64,000 nucleotides of DNA from Neobacillus sp. PS3-12 (lineage in GTDB: Bacteria; Bacillota; Bacilli; Bacillales; Cytobacillaceae): contig NZ_CP133268.1 of NCBI RefSeq assembly GCF_030915385.1, positions 3,260,001 through 3,324,000 on the forward strand. The letters run 5' to 3'. Every line of letters starts with the position of its first letter. Within the stretch, counting starts at the first letter, position 1. The notes beneath the pieces were generated by a model that saw only the letters and a list, made by a program, of their open reading frames with translations, was not told where the DNA came from and made no database searches. Of this stretch, positions 35,524 through 45,064 are shown piece by piece. Position numbers and translations under genes: made by a program.

Positions 35524-35713
35524 ATTGTCCTTCACATCCTTCCTAAATATTCCCTCTTGATATATATGTTAATGACAGCTTTATTCATGTTAGTCATTTG
35601 AATTTGATTTTAGGAGTTGTCCATTCTTTTATAATTAATCTGCAGGAAATTTGAATAAATGGAATTTTTCATTAATAAAATAGTTCAAAAAAGTAGTGTG
35701 GTGGTAAAGGTTT

Positions 35714-37923
35714 ATGGAAGAGACTAACTTTTTAGAGATAAAGGGGATGCATTGCGCTGCTTGTGCAGTGAGAATCGAAAAGGCTGTTTCCAAAATGGAA
35801 GGTGTAATTGACGTTAACGTTAGTTTAACGACGGAAAAAGGAAGATTTACGTTTAATAAAAATCGGACAAACATTCAAGATATCATAAAAAAAATTAATA
35901 ATATTGGATTTGCCGCAAACGAATTCATTCATAATAATCCCGAATCAGACCAACTAAAACGAAAAGAAATGAGAATTCTCCAAACGAAATTTATTTTGTC
36001 CGCCTTACTCACTTTTCCTCTGGCATGGGCGATGTTTGCTCATTTTTCGGTGACTTCTTTTATAAAAGTGCCGGAATTATTTTTGAATCCATTGTTTCAA
36101 TTGGCTATTACCATTCCCATTCAGTTTGTCATTGGCTTTCAATTTTACGAGAGCGCCTGGAAGGCACTGAAAAATGGAAGTGCAAACATGGATGTTTTAG
36201 TAGTGTTAAGCACGTCTGCGGCTTTTTTCTACAGCCATTATCTTACGATTACAGCTTTAAAAACAGGAAATCATACGCATGCCATCGGGATGTTCTTCGA
36301 AACTAGTGCCTTTATTATGACCTTTATTTTATTAGGAAAGCTGCTGGAAACAAAAACAAAAATGCGAACAACTGAGTCAATCAAAAAACTTTACCAATTA
36401 CAGCCAAAAACGGCAACTTTGGATTTGAATGGGAAACAGTCGAAAGTAGCAATTGATCAAATTTTGCCGGGAGATGTTATTTGGGTAAAGCCTGGTGAAA
36501 GAATCCCGGTTGATGGACAAGTGGTCACAGGGAATTCCATGATTGATGAATCTTTATTAACAGGCGAAAGTATTTCAGTTGAAAAAAGGATTGGGGATAA
36601 TGTCTATGCCGGGACCATCAATCAGAATGGTTTAATGAAAGTTCAAGTGACAAAAAAAGATTCGGAAACGACTTTGTCACAAATTATTCGTATTGTAGAA
36701 GAGGCACAAGCTTCTAAGGCACCGATTCAATACATAGCAGATAAAATTACAGCTATTTTTGTACCTGGGGTTTTTTTATTTTCAGTCGTCACATTTATCG
36801 TCTGGTATTTCATTTTTTTGCCGGAAACTTTTACGAAGCAATCGAAAAAGTGATTGCAGTATTAATCATTGCCTGTCCATGCGCCCTGGGGCTTGCTACG
36901 CCTACATCGGTTATGGTAGCAAGCGGAAGGGCTGCCCAATTGGGAATTCTTTTTAAAGAAGGGAAATTCCTTGAATTGCTTGGGAAAAATAACATCGTAA
37001 TGTTTGATAAAACAGGAACCATTACGAAAGGGGAACTGCAAGTAACCCATCTTTATGTTGAACAGTTTAGTGAAAATGCTTTTTTGGAATTAATCGGTGC
37101 AGTTGAAAGTGTTTCTACGCATCCTGTAGCAAAAGCGATTGTCACGAGGGCAGAAAGCAAGATTCATAACCTTCCAAATCCAACAGAGGTGGAATTTTTT
37201 CCGGGATACGGTGTCAAAGCAACAGTAAACGGAAAAAAAGTGGTGATTTCGAACCCTCGATATTATAAAAACAATTATTCTAGCATTCCTGGTAAAGCAT
37301 CACTTCTTGTAGAAGAGCTTGAAGAAGAGGGGAAAACAGTGATGATTGTAACGGTTGACGCTCGTTTTGCCGGAATTGTTGCAGTTGCCGATGAAATTAA
37401 ACCCACTTCTAAAAGGGCGATTTCCCGTTTGAAAGGTTTGGGGTTAGAAGTAGTGATGCTGACGGGGGATAATAAAAGCACAGCACTAGATGTGGCGAAG
37501 CAGGCAGGAATAAAAAGTTTGTATGCAGAGGTTACGCCGCAAGAAAAGGCTGCCATTGTTCAACAATTGCAAAAAGAAGGAAATAGGGTGGTGATGGTAG
37601 GGGATGGTATTAATGATGCACCAGCATTAACAGTTGCGGATGTGGGAATTGCGATCGGGACTGGGTCTGACATTGCTATTGAATCAGCAGATGTAACAGT
37701 TATTACCGGTGATTTAAATCGAGTTGTTGATGCGATCAAAATCAGTAAAAAAACCATCATCAATATAAAGCAAAATTTCCTCTGGGCATTTTTATATAAT
37801 ATTTTTATGATCCCGTTTGCCATGTTTGGTCTATTGGCTCCTTGGGTGGCAGGAGCAGCCATGGCTTTCAGCTCTGTGTCCGTTATCTTAAACTCGTTAA
37901 GATTAAAAAAAGTAAAAGTTTAA
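35714..37923 (+). CDS. copA: Copper-translocating P1B-ATPase CopA (single-base frameshift)
   Basis: About 736 residues after restoring one base. One N-terminal heavy-metal domain (G-M-H-C-A-A-C, about 11-17) instead of the two usual in Bacillus CopA; TM region; actuator T-G-E-S (L-L-T-G-E-S); Cu(I) motif C-P-C-A-L-G; phosphorylation site D-K-T-G-T-I-T-K-G; H-P motif; M-V-G-D-G-I-N-D-A-P; final TMs. It exports Cu(I) to the outside, where NosZ, the oxidase and the cupredoxins need it. The break is at CCGG (36821-36824); one more G gives L-P-G-N-F-Y-E-A-I-E-K joined to V-I-A-V-L-I-I-A-C-P-C. The known programmed frameshift of E. coli copA lies elsewhere, after the first metal domain, so this is not that device. 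Confidence 0.93.
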
Positions 37924-37959
37924 TAATTTCATATCATATAGGGCTGAAGTTACGGGTAG

Positions 37960-37988
37960 AAGCGGTCCTTCCAATTGAAGGACCGGCT
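37960..37988. terminator. Hairpin between convergent copA and CcdA-like gene
   Basis: GGTCCTTC / GAAGGACC with a 5-nt loop, no strong T tract on either strand, so termination is uncertain. Confidence 0.45.
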
Positions 37989-37991
37989 TCC

Positions 37992-38950
37992 TTAGTGATA
38001 CCATCCCATTTTAAAGCCCCAATTACTGATATTTAAGGACATTCCTATCCCCCAATAAAAAAGAAAAAAAGCGCCTCCGATTATTAATGCTATTGCACTC
38101 ACTAATTCGGCTTGATACGGTTTTTCATTTGCCCATCTTCCAAGTCTATTACGAAAAACTCCTAACATCAGGAGAAACAAAATAGCCATTAACGCAATTT
38201 GCCCCAATCCTTGTATACTCATAACCAGAGCACCATATAGCGGATTGTTTGACTCAGCTGCATAACCCAGAAAATCCCGAAACACGGATAAGGTCTGCCA
38301 ATGGCAAAAAATCCAACCAAAACCCCCAACATCCCAGCCTTAGTTGTTGGTTTGGATATATTTTCTCGAATCGACAAAGGAAATTTTTTTGTGAACCTGT
38401 CAAATAAACCAAAAGTGATAGCTCCCCAGATTAGCATAATGAAACCGATGATTGAAAAAACAACCTGAGCCTGATGGATACGAATTACAGGGTCATTGTA
38501 GGCATGTGCACCCTTCACACCAAGCATCCCTACATAAAAACCATAAATAGCTCCAACAAGGATAACTGCCAATACAAAAATAAAAAAAGCCCATAGTGCC
38601 GTAGCCTTGGTTGAGGAGTTCCCTTTATTTGCAGGACAAACAAGGCCTGGAATCATCGTATAAATGACACAATTGCATGCTGTAAAAGTGGCTGCAACCC
38701 CTGCAATCAGAGCAAAGATCATCCCAAAGCCAAACCCATTTTCTTGAAAACTTCCTGCTAATTGAGCTGTTTCTCCAATCGTACGGTTCGCAATGATATT
38801 TCTTCCAAAATTGTCCACGATTTTGTAGTTCCAAAAACCAGCAATTAAGATTCCTAAAGCAAGGGATACTATGACCCATACGACTCGTCTACGTAAAGAA
38901 TAATTTTTGGAAAGGATCGTTTGTGGCGGGTCGGATGTCAAATGACTCAT
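37992..38950 (-). CDS. CcdA/DsbD-like membrane protein (single-base frameshift)
   Basis: About 319 residues after restoring one base. Six to eight TMs. The helix A-T-F-T-A-C92-N-C94-V-I-Y-T-M-I-P-G-L-V-C105-P recalls the Cys-bearing first helix of CcdA/DsbD thiol-electron carriers, but with a C-x-C. A second part has P-Y-P-V-F-R-D-F-L-G-Y-A-A after repair. The break is near 38285, where CCGG on the + strand has become CGG; the pieces read separately are 243 and 97 residues. The position next to copA suggests thiol or copper chemistry at the membrane. ATG follows AAAGGAGGG. Family assignment is tentative. Confidence 0.65.
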
Positions 38951-39193
38951 GATGCGCTTTTCCCTCCTTTATTATGGATGTTAAATGACACTTTACAAAA
39001 TATGTTTGAGCATGAAAGAAAATGAATAGTTCCTTACGTTCTTCGGTAAACCATTAAACTGGCAAATCCTCAGATAAAGCTTTAAAGTCTAAATTGTAAG
39101 AGAAAGTATTAAAACATTAATAATTACAATTCTAGTGGGGAAAACTATCGTTACGTGAACTCATAATGACACGTAAAGCTAGGACAAGGATAC
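38951..39193. other. Intergenic region upstream of the CcdA-like gene
   Basis: About 240 bp, AT-rich. I see no gene or clear regulatory site here apart from what must be the promoter of the - strand gene. Confidence 0.4.
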
Positions 39194-39230
39194 AAAGCCC
39201 CGATGATATTCGTTGGGGTTTTTCTTTTTT
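39194..39230 (+). terminator. Orphan intrinsic terminator
   Basis: AAAGCCCCGATG / CGTTGGGGTTTT stem followed by CTTTTTT. No gene precedes it on the + strand, so it may belong to a small RNA or to a gene lost when the repeat next to it inserted. Confidence 0.7.
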
Positions 39231-39236
39231 ACTATA

Positions 39237-39421
39237 AGGCTGTGTTAAAGGAATTTGTTGATTTTTTAACGCTGTTGATTGGAGCGGAAGGTACTTGACT
39301 CCTGCGGGAGTACGGGTCAGGGGAGACCCCACAGGCGCCTATGGCGCCGAGGTGGCTCCCCGACACGCCCGCGGAAAGCAAGTGCCTGGAGCGGAAATCA
39401 ACAGCCAAATTTAACACAGCT
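39237..39421. mobile_element. MITE-like repeat with terminal inverted repeats and a 7-bp target duplication
   Basis: A 185-bp non-coding element. Ends AGGCTGTGTTAAA and TTTAACACAGCT are inverted copies (one extra G). Direct repeats TACTATA flank it at 39230-39236 and 39422-39428. Inner inverted pairs (GCTGTTGATT...AATCAACAGC; TGGAGCGGAA; GGCGCC) make it fold almost end to end, and it is far more GC-rich than its surroundings. I recognise the type from many intergenic regions of Bacillus-group genomes. It has no coding capacity, so it would depend on a transposase elsewhere. Confidence 0.8.
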
Positions 39422-39465
39422 TACTATAAAAAATATTGCAAACAAGAATGAAATGGAGAGGTAAA

Positions 39466-40419
39466 ATGATTCGATTTGAACAAGTATCGAAACAGTTTCC
39501 TAATGGGACCTTTGCCGTAAAATCATTAGATTTAGAGATAAAAAAAGGCGAATTTTTCGTGTTAATCGGTCCCAGTGGATCTGGAAAGACAACCACATTA
39601 AAAATGATTAATCGCCTCATTGAATTGTCTAATGGCTGGGTTTGGATTAATGAGCGGAAAATAAGCGACTATGACATTAATGAACTCCGTTGGAATATAG
39701 GGTATGTCCTGCAGCAAATTGCACTTTTTCCACACATGACAATTGCCGAAAATATTGCAGTTGTACCGGAACTGAAAAATTGGGATAAAGAAAAGATATC
39801 TGTGCGTGTTGACGATTTACTTAATATGGTTGGACTTGACCCAAAAGAATACCGAAATCGTAAACCTAACGAACTTTCGGGTGGACAACAGCAGCGAGTA
39901 GGTGTAACAAGAGCCTTAGCAGCGGACCCCGAAATTCTATTGATGGATGAACCATTTAGTGCACTTGATCCATTTAGCCGAGAAAAATTGCAGGATGACA
40001 TGCTTGAAATTCAACGGAAACTGAAAAAAACGATTGTTTTTGTCACACATGATATGAAGGAAGCCTTAAAGCTGGGAGATCGTATTTGTTTGATGAAAGA
40101 TGGAGAAATCGTTCAGGTAGGAACTCCACACGAATTCTTAACCAATCCTGCTAATGATTTTGTGCGTGAATTTGTTGGAGGGCGGAAAATACCGATTCAT
40201 TTGAATGAACTGATCACACAGGTTCCAGCAGGACAAGTATTATCTGATACGAAAACCATTTCCTTATCAACTCCAGTAGTTGAAGCATTAGAGCAATTAG
40301 CATTATTGGAACAAATTGCGGTCGAGGACAATGGAAAACTACTAGGATTCATCAGCCGGCAAAACGCTCTTAAGGTTATGACTCAATATATGAGGGAAGG
40401 AGGGCAAATACATGAATAA
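39466..40419 (+). CDS. ABC transporter ATPase (OpuBA/OpuCA/EgtUA type)
   Basis: A 317-residue ATPase with Walker A G-P-S-G-S-G-K-T-T, signature L-S-G-G-Q-Q-Q-R, Walker B I-L-L-M-D-E-P, and one C-terminal CBS-like segment, as in quaternary-amine importers. ATG 39466 follows GGAGAGG; earlier in-frame codons lie at the edge of the inserted repeat. It overlaps the permease gene by 8 nt. With the fused permease/binding protein it forms a two-gene importer. Confidence 0.92.
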   Translation: MIRFEQVSKQFPNGTFAVKSLDLEIKKGEFFVLIGPSGSGKTTTLKMINRLIELSNGWVWINERKISDYDINELRWNIGYVLQQIALFPHMTIAENIAVVPELKNWDKEKISVRVDDLLNMVGLDPKEYRNRKPNELSGGQQQRVGVTRALAADPEILLMDEPFSALDPFSREKLQDDMLEIQRKLKKTIVFVTHDMKEALKLGDRICLMKDGEIVQVGTPHEFLTNPANDFVREFVGGRKIPIHLNELITQVPAGQVLSDTKTISLSTPVVEALEQLALLEQIAVEDNGKLLGFISRQNALKVMTQYMREGGQIHE

Positions 40420-41940
40420 TTTCTTAAGTGTATTTTCAGCCAGGAAGGGTCAGCTTCTCACGGCCCTCATGCAACATATTGAAATATCACTAATCGCTCT
40501 CTTTTTCTCATTAATTATCGCGATCCCATTAGGGATTTATTTAACCCGAAAACAAAGAATGGCGGAATATATCATTGGGATTACTGGAGTATTGCAAACC
40601 ATTCCTTCTTTAGCCCTGTTGGGTCTGTTGATTCCACTTTTTGGAATAGGAACCGTTCCTGCTGTTATTGCTTTGGTCGCTTATGCGCTGCTTCCCCTTT
40701 TGCGTAATACCTATACAGGAATTAAAGAGATCAATCCTTCCCTTTTAGAAGCTGCAAGTGCGATGGGAATGAACAGAACAAAAAGGCTAATAAAAGTCGA
40801 GCTTCCTTTAGCAATGCCTGTCATCATGGCAGGTATCCGAACAGCGACCATTTTCATTATTGGAACTGCAACCATTGCAGCATTGATTGGTGCCGGCGGT
40901 TTAGGGGATATTATTCTGTTGGGGATTGACAGAAATGATTATTCTCTTGTGGTGCTAGGAGCCGTACCATCTGCACTTTTAGCGATTATTTTTGACCTTC
41001 TTCTCCGAAGACTTGAAAGCATTTCTTTTAAAAAAATAATCGTATCATCGGGTGCATTTGCTCTTATTATCGTTCTAATCATTGGTTCGATGATTGCTCC
41101 AGCATTTCTTCATAAAGGCGGACAAAAGACGATTGTGATCGCTGGTAAGCTGGGGCCAGAACGGAAATTCTCGACAATATGTATAAATTGCTTATCGAAG
41201 AAAACACAGACTTAAAGGTGAAGTTGAGAACGGGATTAGGCGATACAACCTTTGTTTTTAATGCATTAAAATCGAAGGATATTGATATGTATCCGGAATT
41301 TTCGGGAACCGTCATTACCGATTTACTCAAAGAAAACCCGATAAATACAAATAGCAAGGATGTATTTTCACAGGCAAAGGTGGGCGCAGCGAAAAAATTG
41401 AACATGGCTCTATTAAAACCTATGCAATTTAATGATACATACGCATTAGCTGTTCCGGAAAGTTTTGCCAAACAATATCATCTGAAAAAAATATCAGATC
41501 TTGTTAAAGTTGAGCAATATGTAACAGCTGGATTCGATCCTGAGTTTGCAGATCGAAAAGATGGATATCCTGGGCTGGCGGAAAAATATGGATTGCATTT
41601 CAACATTGTGACCATGGACCCGTCTGTTCGGTATCATGCCATTCAAACAGGCAAAGTTAATCTAATGGATGCTTATTCAACAGATGGTGAACTGCAAAAG
41701 TACCATCTCGTTGCTCTTGAAGATGATCAACATTTCTTCCCGCCATATCAAGGGGCTCCTTTATTGCGAAATGAAACCATCCAAAAATATCCTGAGCTTG
41801 CAGCAGCATTAAACAAGCTGGCTGGGAAGATTACAGACAGCCAAATGCAAAGAATGAATTATGAGGTCGGTGTTAAAGGAAAGAGTGCTGAGGCTGTTGC
41901 CAGAGATTTCTTAACAAAGGAAGGTCTCCTGAAAAAATAA
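40412..41940 (+). CDS. Fused ABC permease/substrate-binding protein, EgtU/OpuB-like (frameshifted)
   Basis: About 509 residues after restoring one base. N-terminal permease with six TMs (E-A-A-S-A-M-G-M coupling motif), then an anchored OpuAC/ProX-type binding domain (V-I-A-G-K-L-G-P-E-P-E-I-L ... D-I-D-M-Y-P-E-F-S-G-T ... D-A-Y-S-T-D-G). Fusion of the two modules is typical of EgtU (ergothioneine) and BilE-type systems rather than Bacillus OpuB/OpuC, where they are separate genes. Ligand could be ergothioneine, a betaine or choline; the sequence alone does not decide. The break is near 41161-41163, where one C is missing (A-A-C-C-G-G expected). Confidence 0.85.
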
Positions 41941-42022
41941 TGATGAACATTATAGGAGAATAAAAACCATATGATATTAATAGATGGGCATATTTGGATT
42001 TAAATGAATAAGAGGTGAGGAA

Positions 42023-43210
42023 ATGGCTCCCAATTCTAAAACCAAAATTAAAAGGATTTTTACAATGAATCCGATTATTGTTGCACTTGGTTTTATTAGT
42101 TTATTTACCGATCTCTCCAGTAATATGATTGTTCCAATTTTGCCGTTGTATCTTTCGAGTGTATTACATGTTCAGACAAGTTCCATTGGAATTATCGAAG
42201 GGATCGCGGAAAGTACAGCAAGTATTTTAAAATTATTTTCGGGTTGGATTACTGATCGGGTCGGTAAATATAAACCTTTGATGCTGGTTGGTTATGGGTT
42301 ATCAAATTTAACCAAACCACTATTTGCATTAAGTGGATCATGGGGACAGGTGCTTCTCGTTCGATTTTCTGATCGTATTGGTAAAGGTATTCGTACGTCA
42401 CCAAGAGATGTATTAGTTGCTAATTCCACTACAAAAGAAGAACGGGGCAAGGCGTTTGGGTTTCGCCGAGCGATGGATGCTTTAGGGGCGGCTCTGGGAC
42501 CTCTGGTCGCTTTTGGTATACTTGCTTGGTCAATGAATAATTATCGCCTCGTGTTCTGGTTATCGGTTATTCCAGGTGTTTTGGCCATTATCCTTATTAT
42601 CTTTTTCTTGAATTATAAGGAGGCAGCTGGAACTGGAAAACAAGCAAAACCTCTCAAGATTGGTTTTAAAAATGTAAATAAACGTTTTATTTGGTTTTCT
42701 TTAGTTGCAACGCTGTTTACTATCGGGAATTTTTCTGATGCGTTTCTTTCTCTTCGTGCACTAGACACTGGGATGCGCCCAGCATTAATCCCGCTTGCCT
42801 TTTTTACTCTAAATATAGTCAGTAGTATTTTTTCCATTCCAGTAGGTATGTTATCTGACCGTATTGGTCGGCGGCCAGTCCTAATTTCTGGATTTATTAT
42901 CTTTGCATTGATTTATTTTGGATTTGGAATGGCCAAAAACGTTATTTGGATTTGGGTGTTATTTATATTTTATGGCCTTTACTATGCGTTTACCGAAGGG
43001 ATTCAAAAAGCATATATCGCTGACATTGTCCCAGAAGGTCAACGAGGAACTGCGATGGGGACATATAACGCAATGACCGGAATCGCTGCTTTACCGGCTA
43101 GTATTATAGCGGGATTCTTATGGCAGAATTTTGGACCTTTTGTTGCGTTTAGCACAAGCAGTATTATTGCAATTATCGCTGCACTCTTAATGATTTTATT
43201 TCGTATTTAA
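42023..43210 (+). CDS. MFS transporter
   Basis: A 395-residue major facilitator with twelve hydrophobic segments. The loop 2-3 motif G-W-I-T-D-R-V-G-K and the repeat in loop 8-9 G-M-L-S-D-R-I-G-R-R-P mark the superfamily. The substrate is unknown. ATG after AGAGGTGAGG, about 80 bp after the ABC transporter, so possibly the same transcript. Confidence 0.9.
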   Translation: MAPNSKTKIKRIFTMNPIIVALGFISLFTDLSSNMIVPILPLYLSSVLHVQTSSIGIIEGIAESTASILKLFSGWITDRVGKYKPLMLVGYGLSNLTKPLFALSGSWGQVLLVRFSDRIGKGIRTSPRDVLVANSTTKEERGKAFGFRRAMDALGAALGPLVAFGILAWSMNNYRLVFWLSVIPGVLAIILIIFFLNYKEAAGTGKQAKPLKIGFKNVNKRFIWFSLVATLFTIGNFSDAFLSLRALDTGMRPALIPLAFFTLNIVSSIFSIPVGMLSDRIGRRPVLISGFIIFALIYFGFGMAKNVIWIWVLFIFYGLYYAFTEGIQKAYIADIVPEGQRGTAMGTYNAMTGIAALPASIIAGFLWQNFGPFVAFSTSSIIAIIAALLMILFRI

Positions 43211-43233
43211 ATGATGATCAATATAAATAAATG

Positions 43234-43267
43234 AAAACAAGCGGGGTTTTGCCCCGCTTGTTTTTAG
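43234..43267 (+). terminator. Intrinsic terminator after the MFS gene
   Basis: A perfect 13-bp stem AAAACAAGCGGGG / CCCCGCTTGTTTT with a 5-nt loop and trailing T. Confidence 0.92.
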
Positions 43268-43292
43268 ATTGTCGAGAAACCTATTTCTAAGA

Positions 43293-43448
43293 AAAGATGC
43301 TCTGACTTCGGACAACGCTGCGGTCATTTTGGGACTCTTTGTCCGAAGCTGCCCTGAATTCGGACAACACAAGACCAATTTTGGGACACCTTGTCCGAAG
43401 CTGCCTTAACTTAGGACACAGCTAACGCAAATTTGCTATCCTCTGTCC
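43293..43448. repeat. Three tandem 52-bp repeats with internal inverted repeats
   Basis: Units at 43293-43344, 43345-43396 and 43397-43448, each GAAGCTGCC-like at the start, TTCGGACAA near base 15 and TTGTCC at the end, so each can fold TTCGGACAA / TTGTCCGAA. Unit 3 is the most diverged. The array lies exactly between two near-identical terminators. Confidence 0.75.
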
Positions 43449-43474
43449 AAAGATACCCATTTCTCAAAGCAATA

Positions 43475-43508
43475 AAAAACAAGCGAGGGTTTTTCCCCGC
43501 TTGTTTTG
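43475..43508 (-). terminator. Terminator of the NCS2 permease gene
   Basis: AAAACAAGCG ... CGCTTGTTTT, a near copy of the terminator at 43234-43267, here with T tracts on both strands; on the - strand it follows the permease stop by about 45 bp. Confidence 0.85.
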
Positions 43509-43552
43509 TTGCTATCTTAGAGTTGTAGTGTACGTAAGACAAGACAAAAGCT

Positions 43553-44853
43553 TTAACCTTGTAAAAAGGCCAACTGGCAGAAAAATAATATAGCAAACAC
43601 ATATACAAGTGGATGAACTTCCCGCCACTTTCCCTTTACGATTTTTAAAATAGGCCAGGAAATAAACCCAAGCGCAATTCCAGTTGAGATGCTGGAGGTC
43701 AATGGCATACTCAAGATTACTAAAAATGCCGGAAAAGCTTCATCTAGCTGGTCCCATTGGACACGTGCGATCGTCCCCATCATAAGACTTCCGACAATGA
43801 TTAATGAAGGAGCAGTTATAGCTGAAACGCCCGAAACAGCACCAACCAAAGGACTGAAGAATGCAGAAACCAAAAAAGAATCGCGACGACGAGCGATGTC
43901 AGTCCTGTTCTTCCCCCTGCAGCAACCCCGCTAGTTGATTCGATAAAAGCAGTAGTTGGACTTGTCCCAAAAATAGCACCAATGGTGGTCGCAAATGAAT
44001 CGGAAAGAAGTGCCCTATTTGCTCTTGGCAGGGTATTCCCTTTCATCAGCCCCGCCTGTTCTGCCACACCAATCATAGTTCCGGTTGTATCAAAAATAGT
44101 TACTAATAAAAAGGAAAACACAACAGAATAAAGACTATGGCTTATAACTTGACCAAATGCATGAAACGGATTTGTGATAATAAGACCATCAGGTAGTGAA
44201 GGCAGTGAAATAACCCCTTTGTGGAAGGAAAGTTGACCAGATAAAGCGGCGATAATCCCAGTAAAAATCATTCCGAAAAACATGGCGCCACTAACCCTGA
44301 AACTCATGAGAATTAGAGTTATAAAAAGTCCAGCTAGTGTGAGAAGGACAGAAGTACTGTGCAGGTTACCAAGTCCAACGAGATTTTCCGGGTTCTTTAC
44401 AATAATTCCAGACATTTTAAGGCCGATAAAGGCAATAAATAAACCGATTCCGGCTGAGATTCCATGCTTTAAATTTTCAGGGATAGCCTGAATTAATTTT
44501 TCTCTAAAAGGTGTTAAAGAAAGAATGAGAAAAATAATACCAGCGACAAAAACTGCGGCAAAAGCTGTTTCATAGTTTATATTTCCATGATGACCCACAA
44601 CGGAGTAAGCAAAATAAGCATTCAACCCCATTCCAGGTGCAATGGCAATCGGATAATTAGCAAAAAACGCCATCCATAAGGTGCCAAGGGCAGCAGCAAT
44701 AATGGTAGCAGAAAACACTTGTGGGAACGGAACTCCTGCACTGGATAAAACAACAGGGTTAACAACAACAATATAGACCATTGTTAAAAAGGTAGTAATT
44801 CCTGCTATTACCTCTGTTTTAATATTTGTTTGATTTTCTCTAAGTTTAAACAA
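43553..44853 (-). CDS. NCS2 family purine permease, PbuG/AzgA-like (frameshifted)
   Basis: About 433 residues after restoring one base. AzgA-like hypoxanthine/guanine permease: I-A-G-I-T-T-F-L-T-M-V-Y-I-V-V-V-N-P near the N-terminus, N-Y-P-I-A-I-A-P-G-M-G-L-N-A-Y-F and the G-T-S-P-T-T-A-F-I-E-S-T-S-G-V-A-A-G-G-R-T-G-L-T signature. The frame breaks at an A6/T6 run (43872-43877); seven would restore A-I-L-F-L-V-S-A-F-F-S-P. TTG 44853 is chosen as start: GGAGG lies 8 nt upstream. I see no purine riboswitch, but a PurBox-like pair precedes it. Confidence 0.9.
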
Positions 44854-44869
44854 AATGATGACCTCCAAA

Positions 44870-44911
44870 AAAACGAACATTAAAAAAACACTTAATAATA
44901 ATATTCGTTTT
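44870..44911 (-). promoter_or_regulatory. Candidate PurR operator (two inverted PurBoxes)
   Basis: AAAACGAACATT (44870-44881) and AATATTCGTTTT (44900-44911) are inverted copies, 18 nt apart, matching the Gram-positive PurBox core CGAA and its usual 16-17 nt spacing. The pair lies just upstream of the purine permease start. Confidence 0.55.
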
Positions 44912-45021
44912 TATTCAGTTTTTCAATCAATATTTTTAAAAAATTATTTATTTCTGGTTGGTTTTACTTTTCTTATGAATTAGAAATTCAAAAACTAGAT
45001 CAATTAAGAGAGAAATTAAAT

Positions 45022-45062
45022 AAAAAAGAGGCTCAAATTAATTAAATTTGAACCTCTTTTTT
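45022..45062 (-). terminator. Terminator of the multicopper oxidase gene
   Basis: AAAAGAGGCTCAAATT / AATTTGAACCTCTTTT with one mismatch, flanked by A and T runs. Confidence 0.85.
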
Positions 45063-45064
45063 AT

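Noticed and set aside
35714..37923. Programmed ribosomal frameshift in copA, as in E. coli
   Set aside because: The break lies between the actuator and the C-P-C helix, no slippery heptamer or following hairpin is seen, and a frameshift product ending there would be useless.
44854..45021. Purine riboswitch before the NCS2 permease
   Set aside because: None of the conserved aptamer blocks is present; a PurBox pair explains regulation better.
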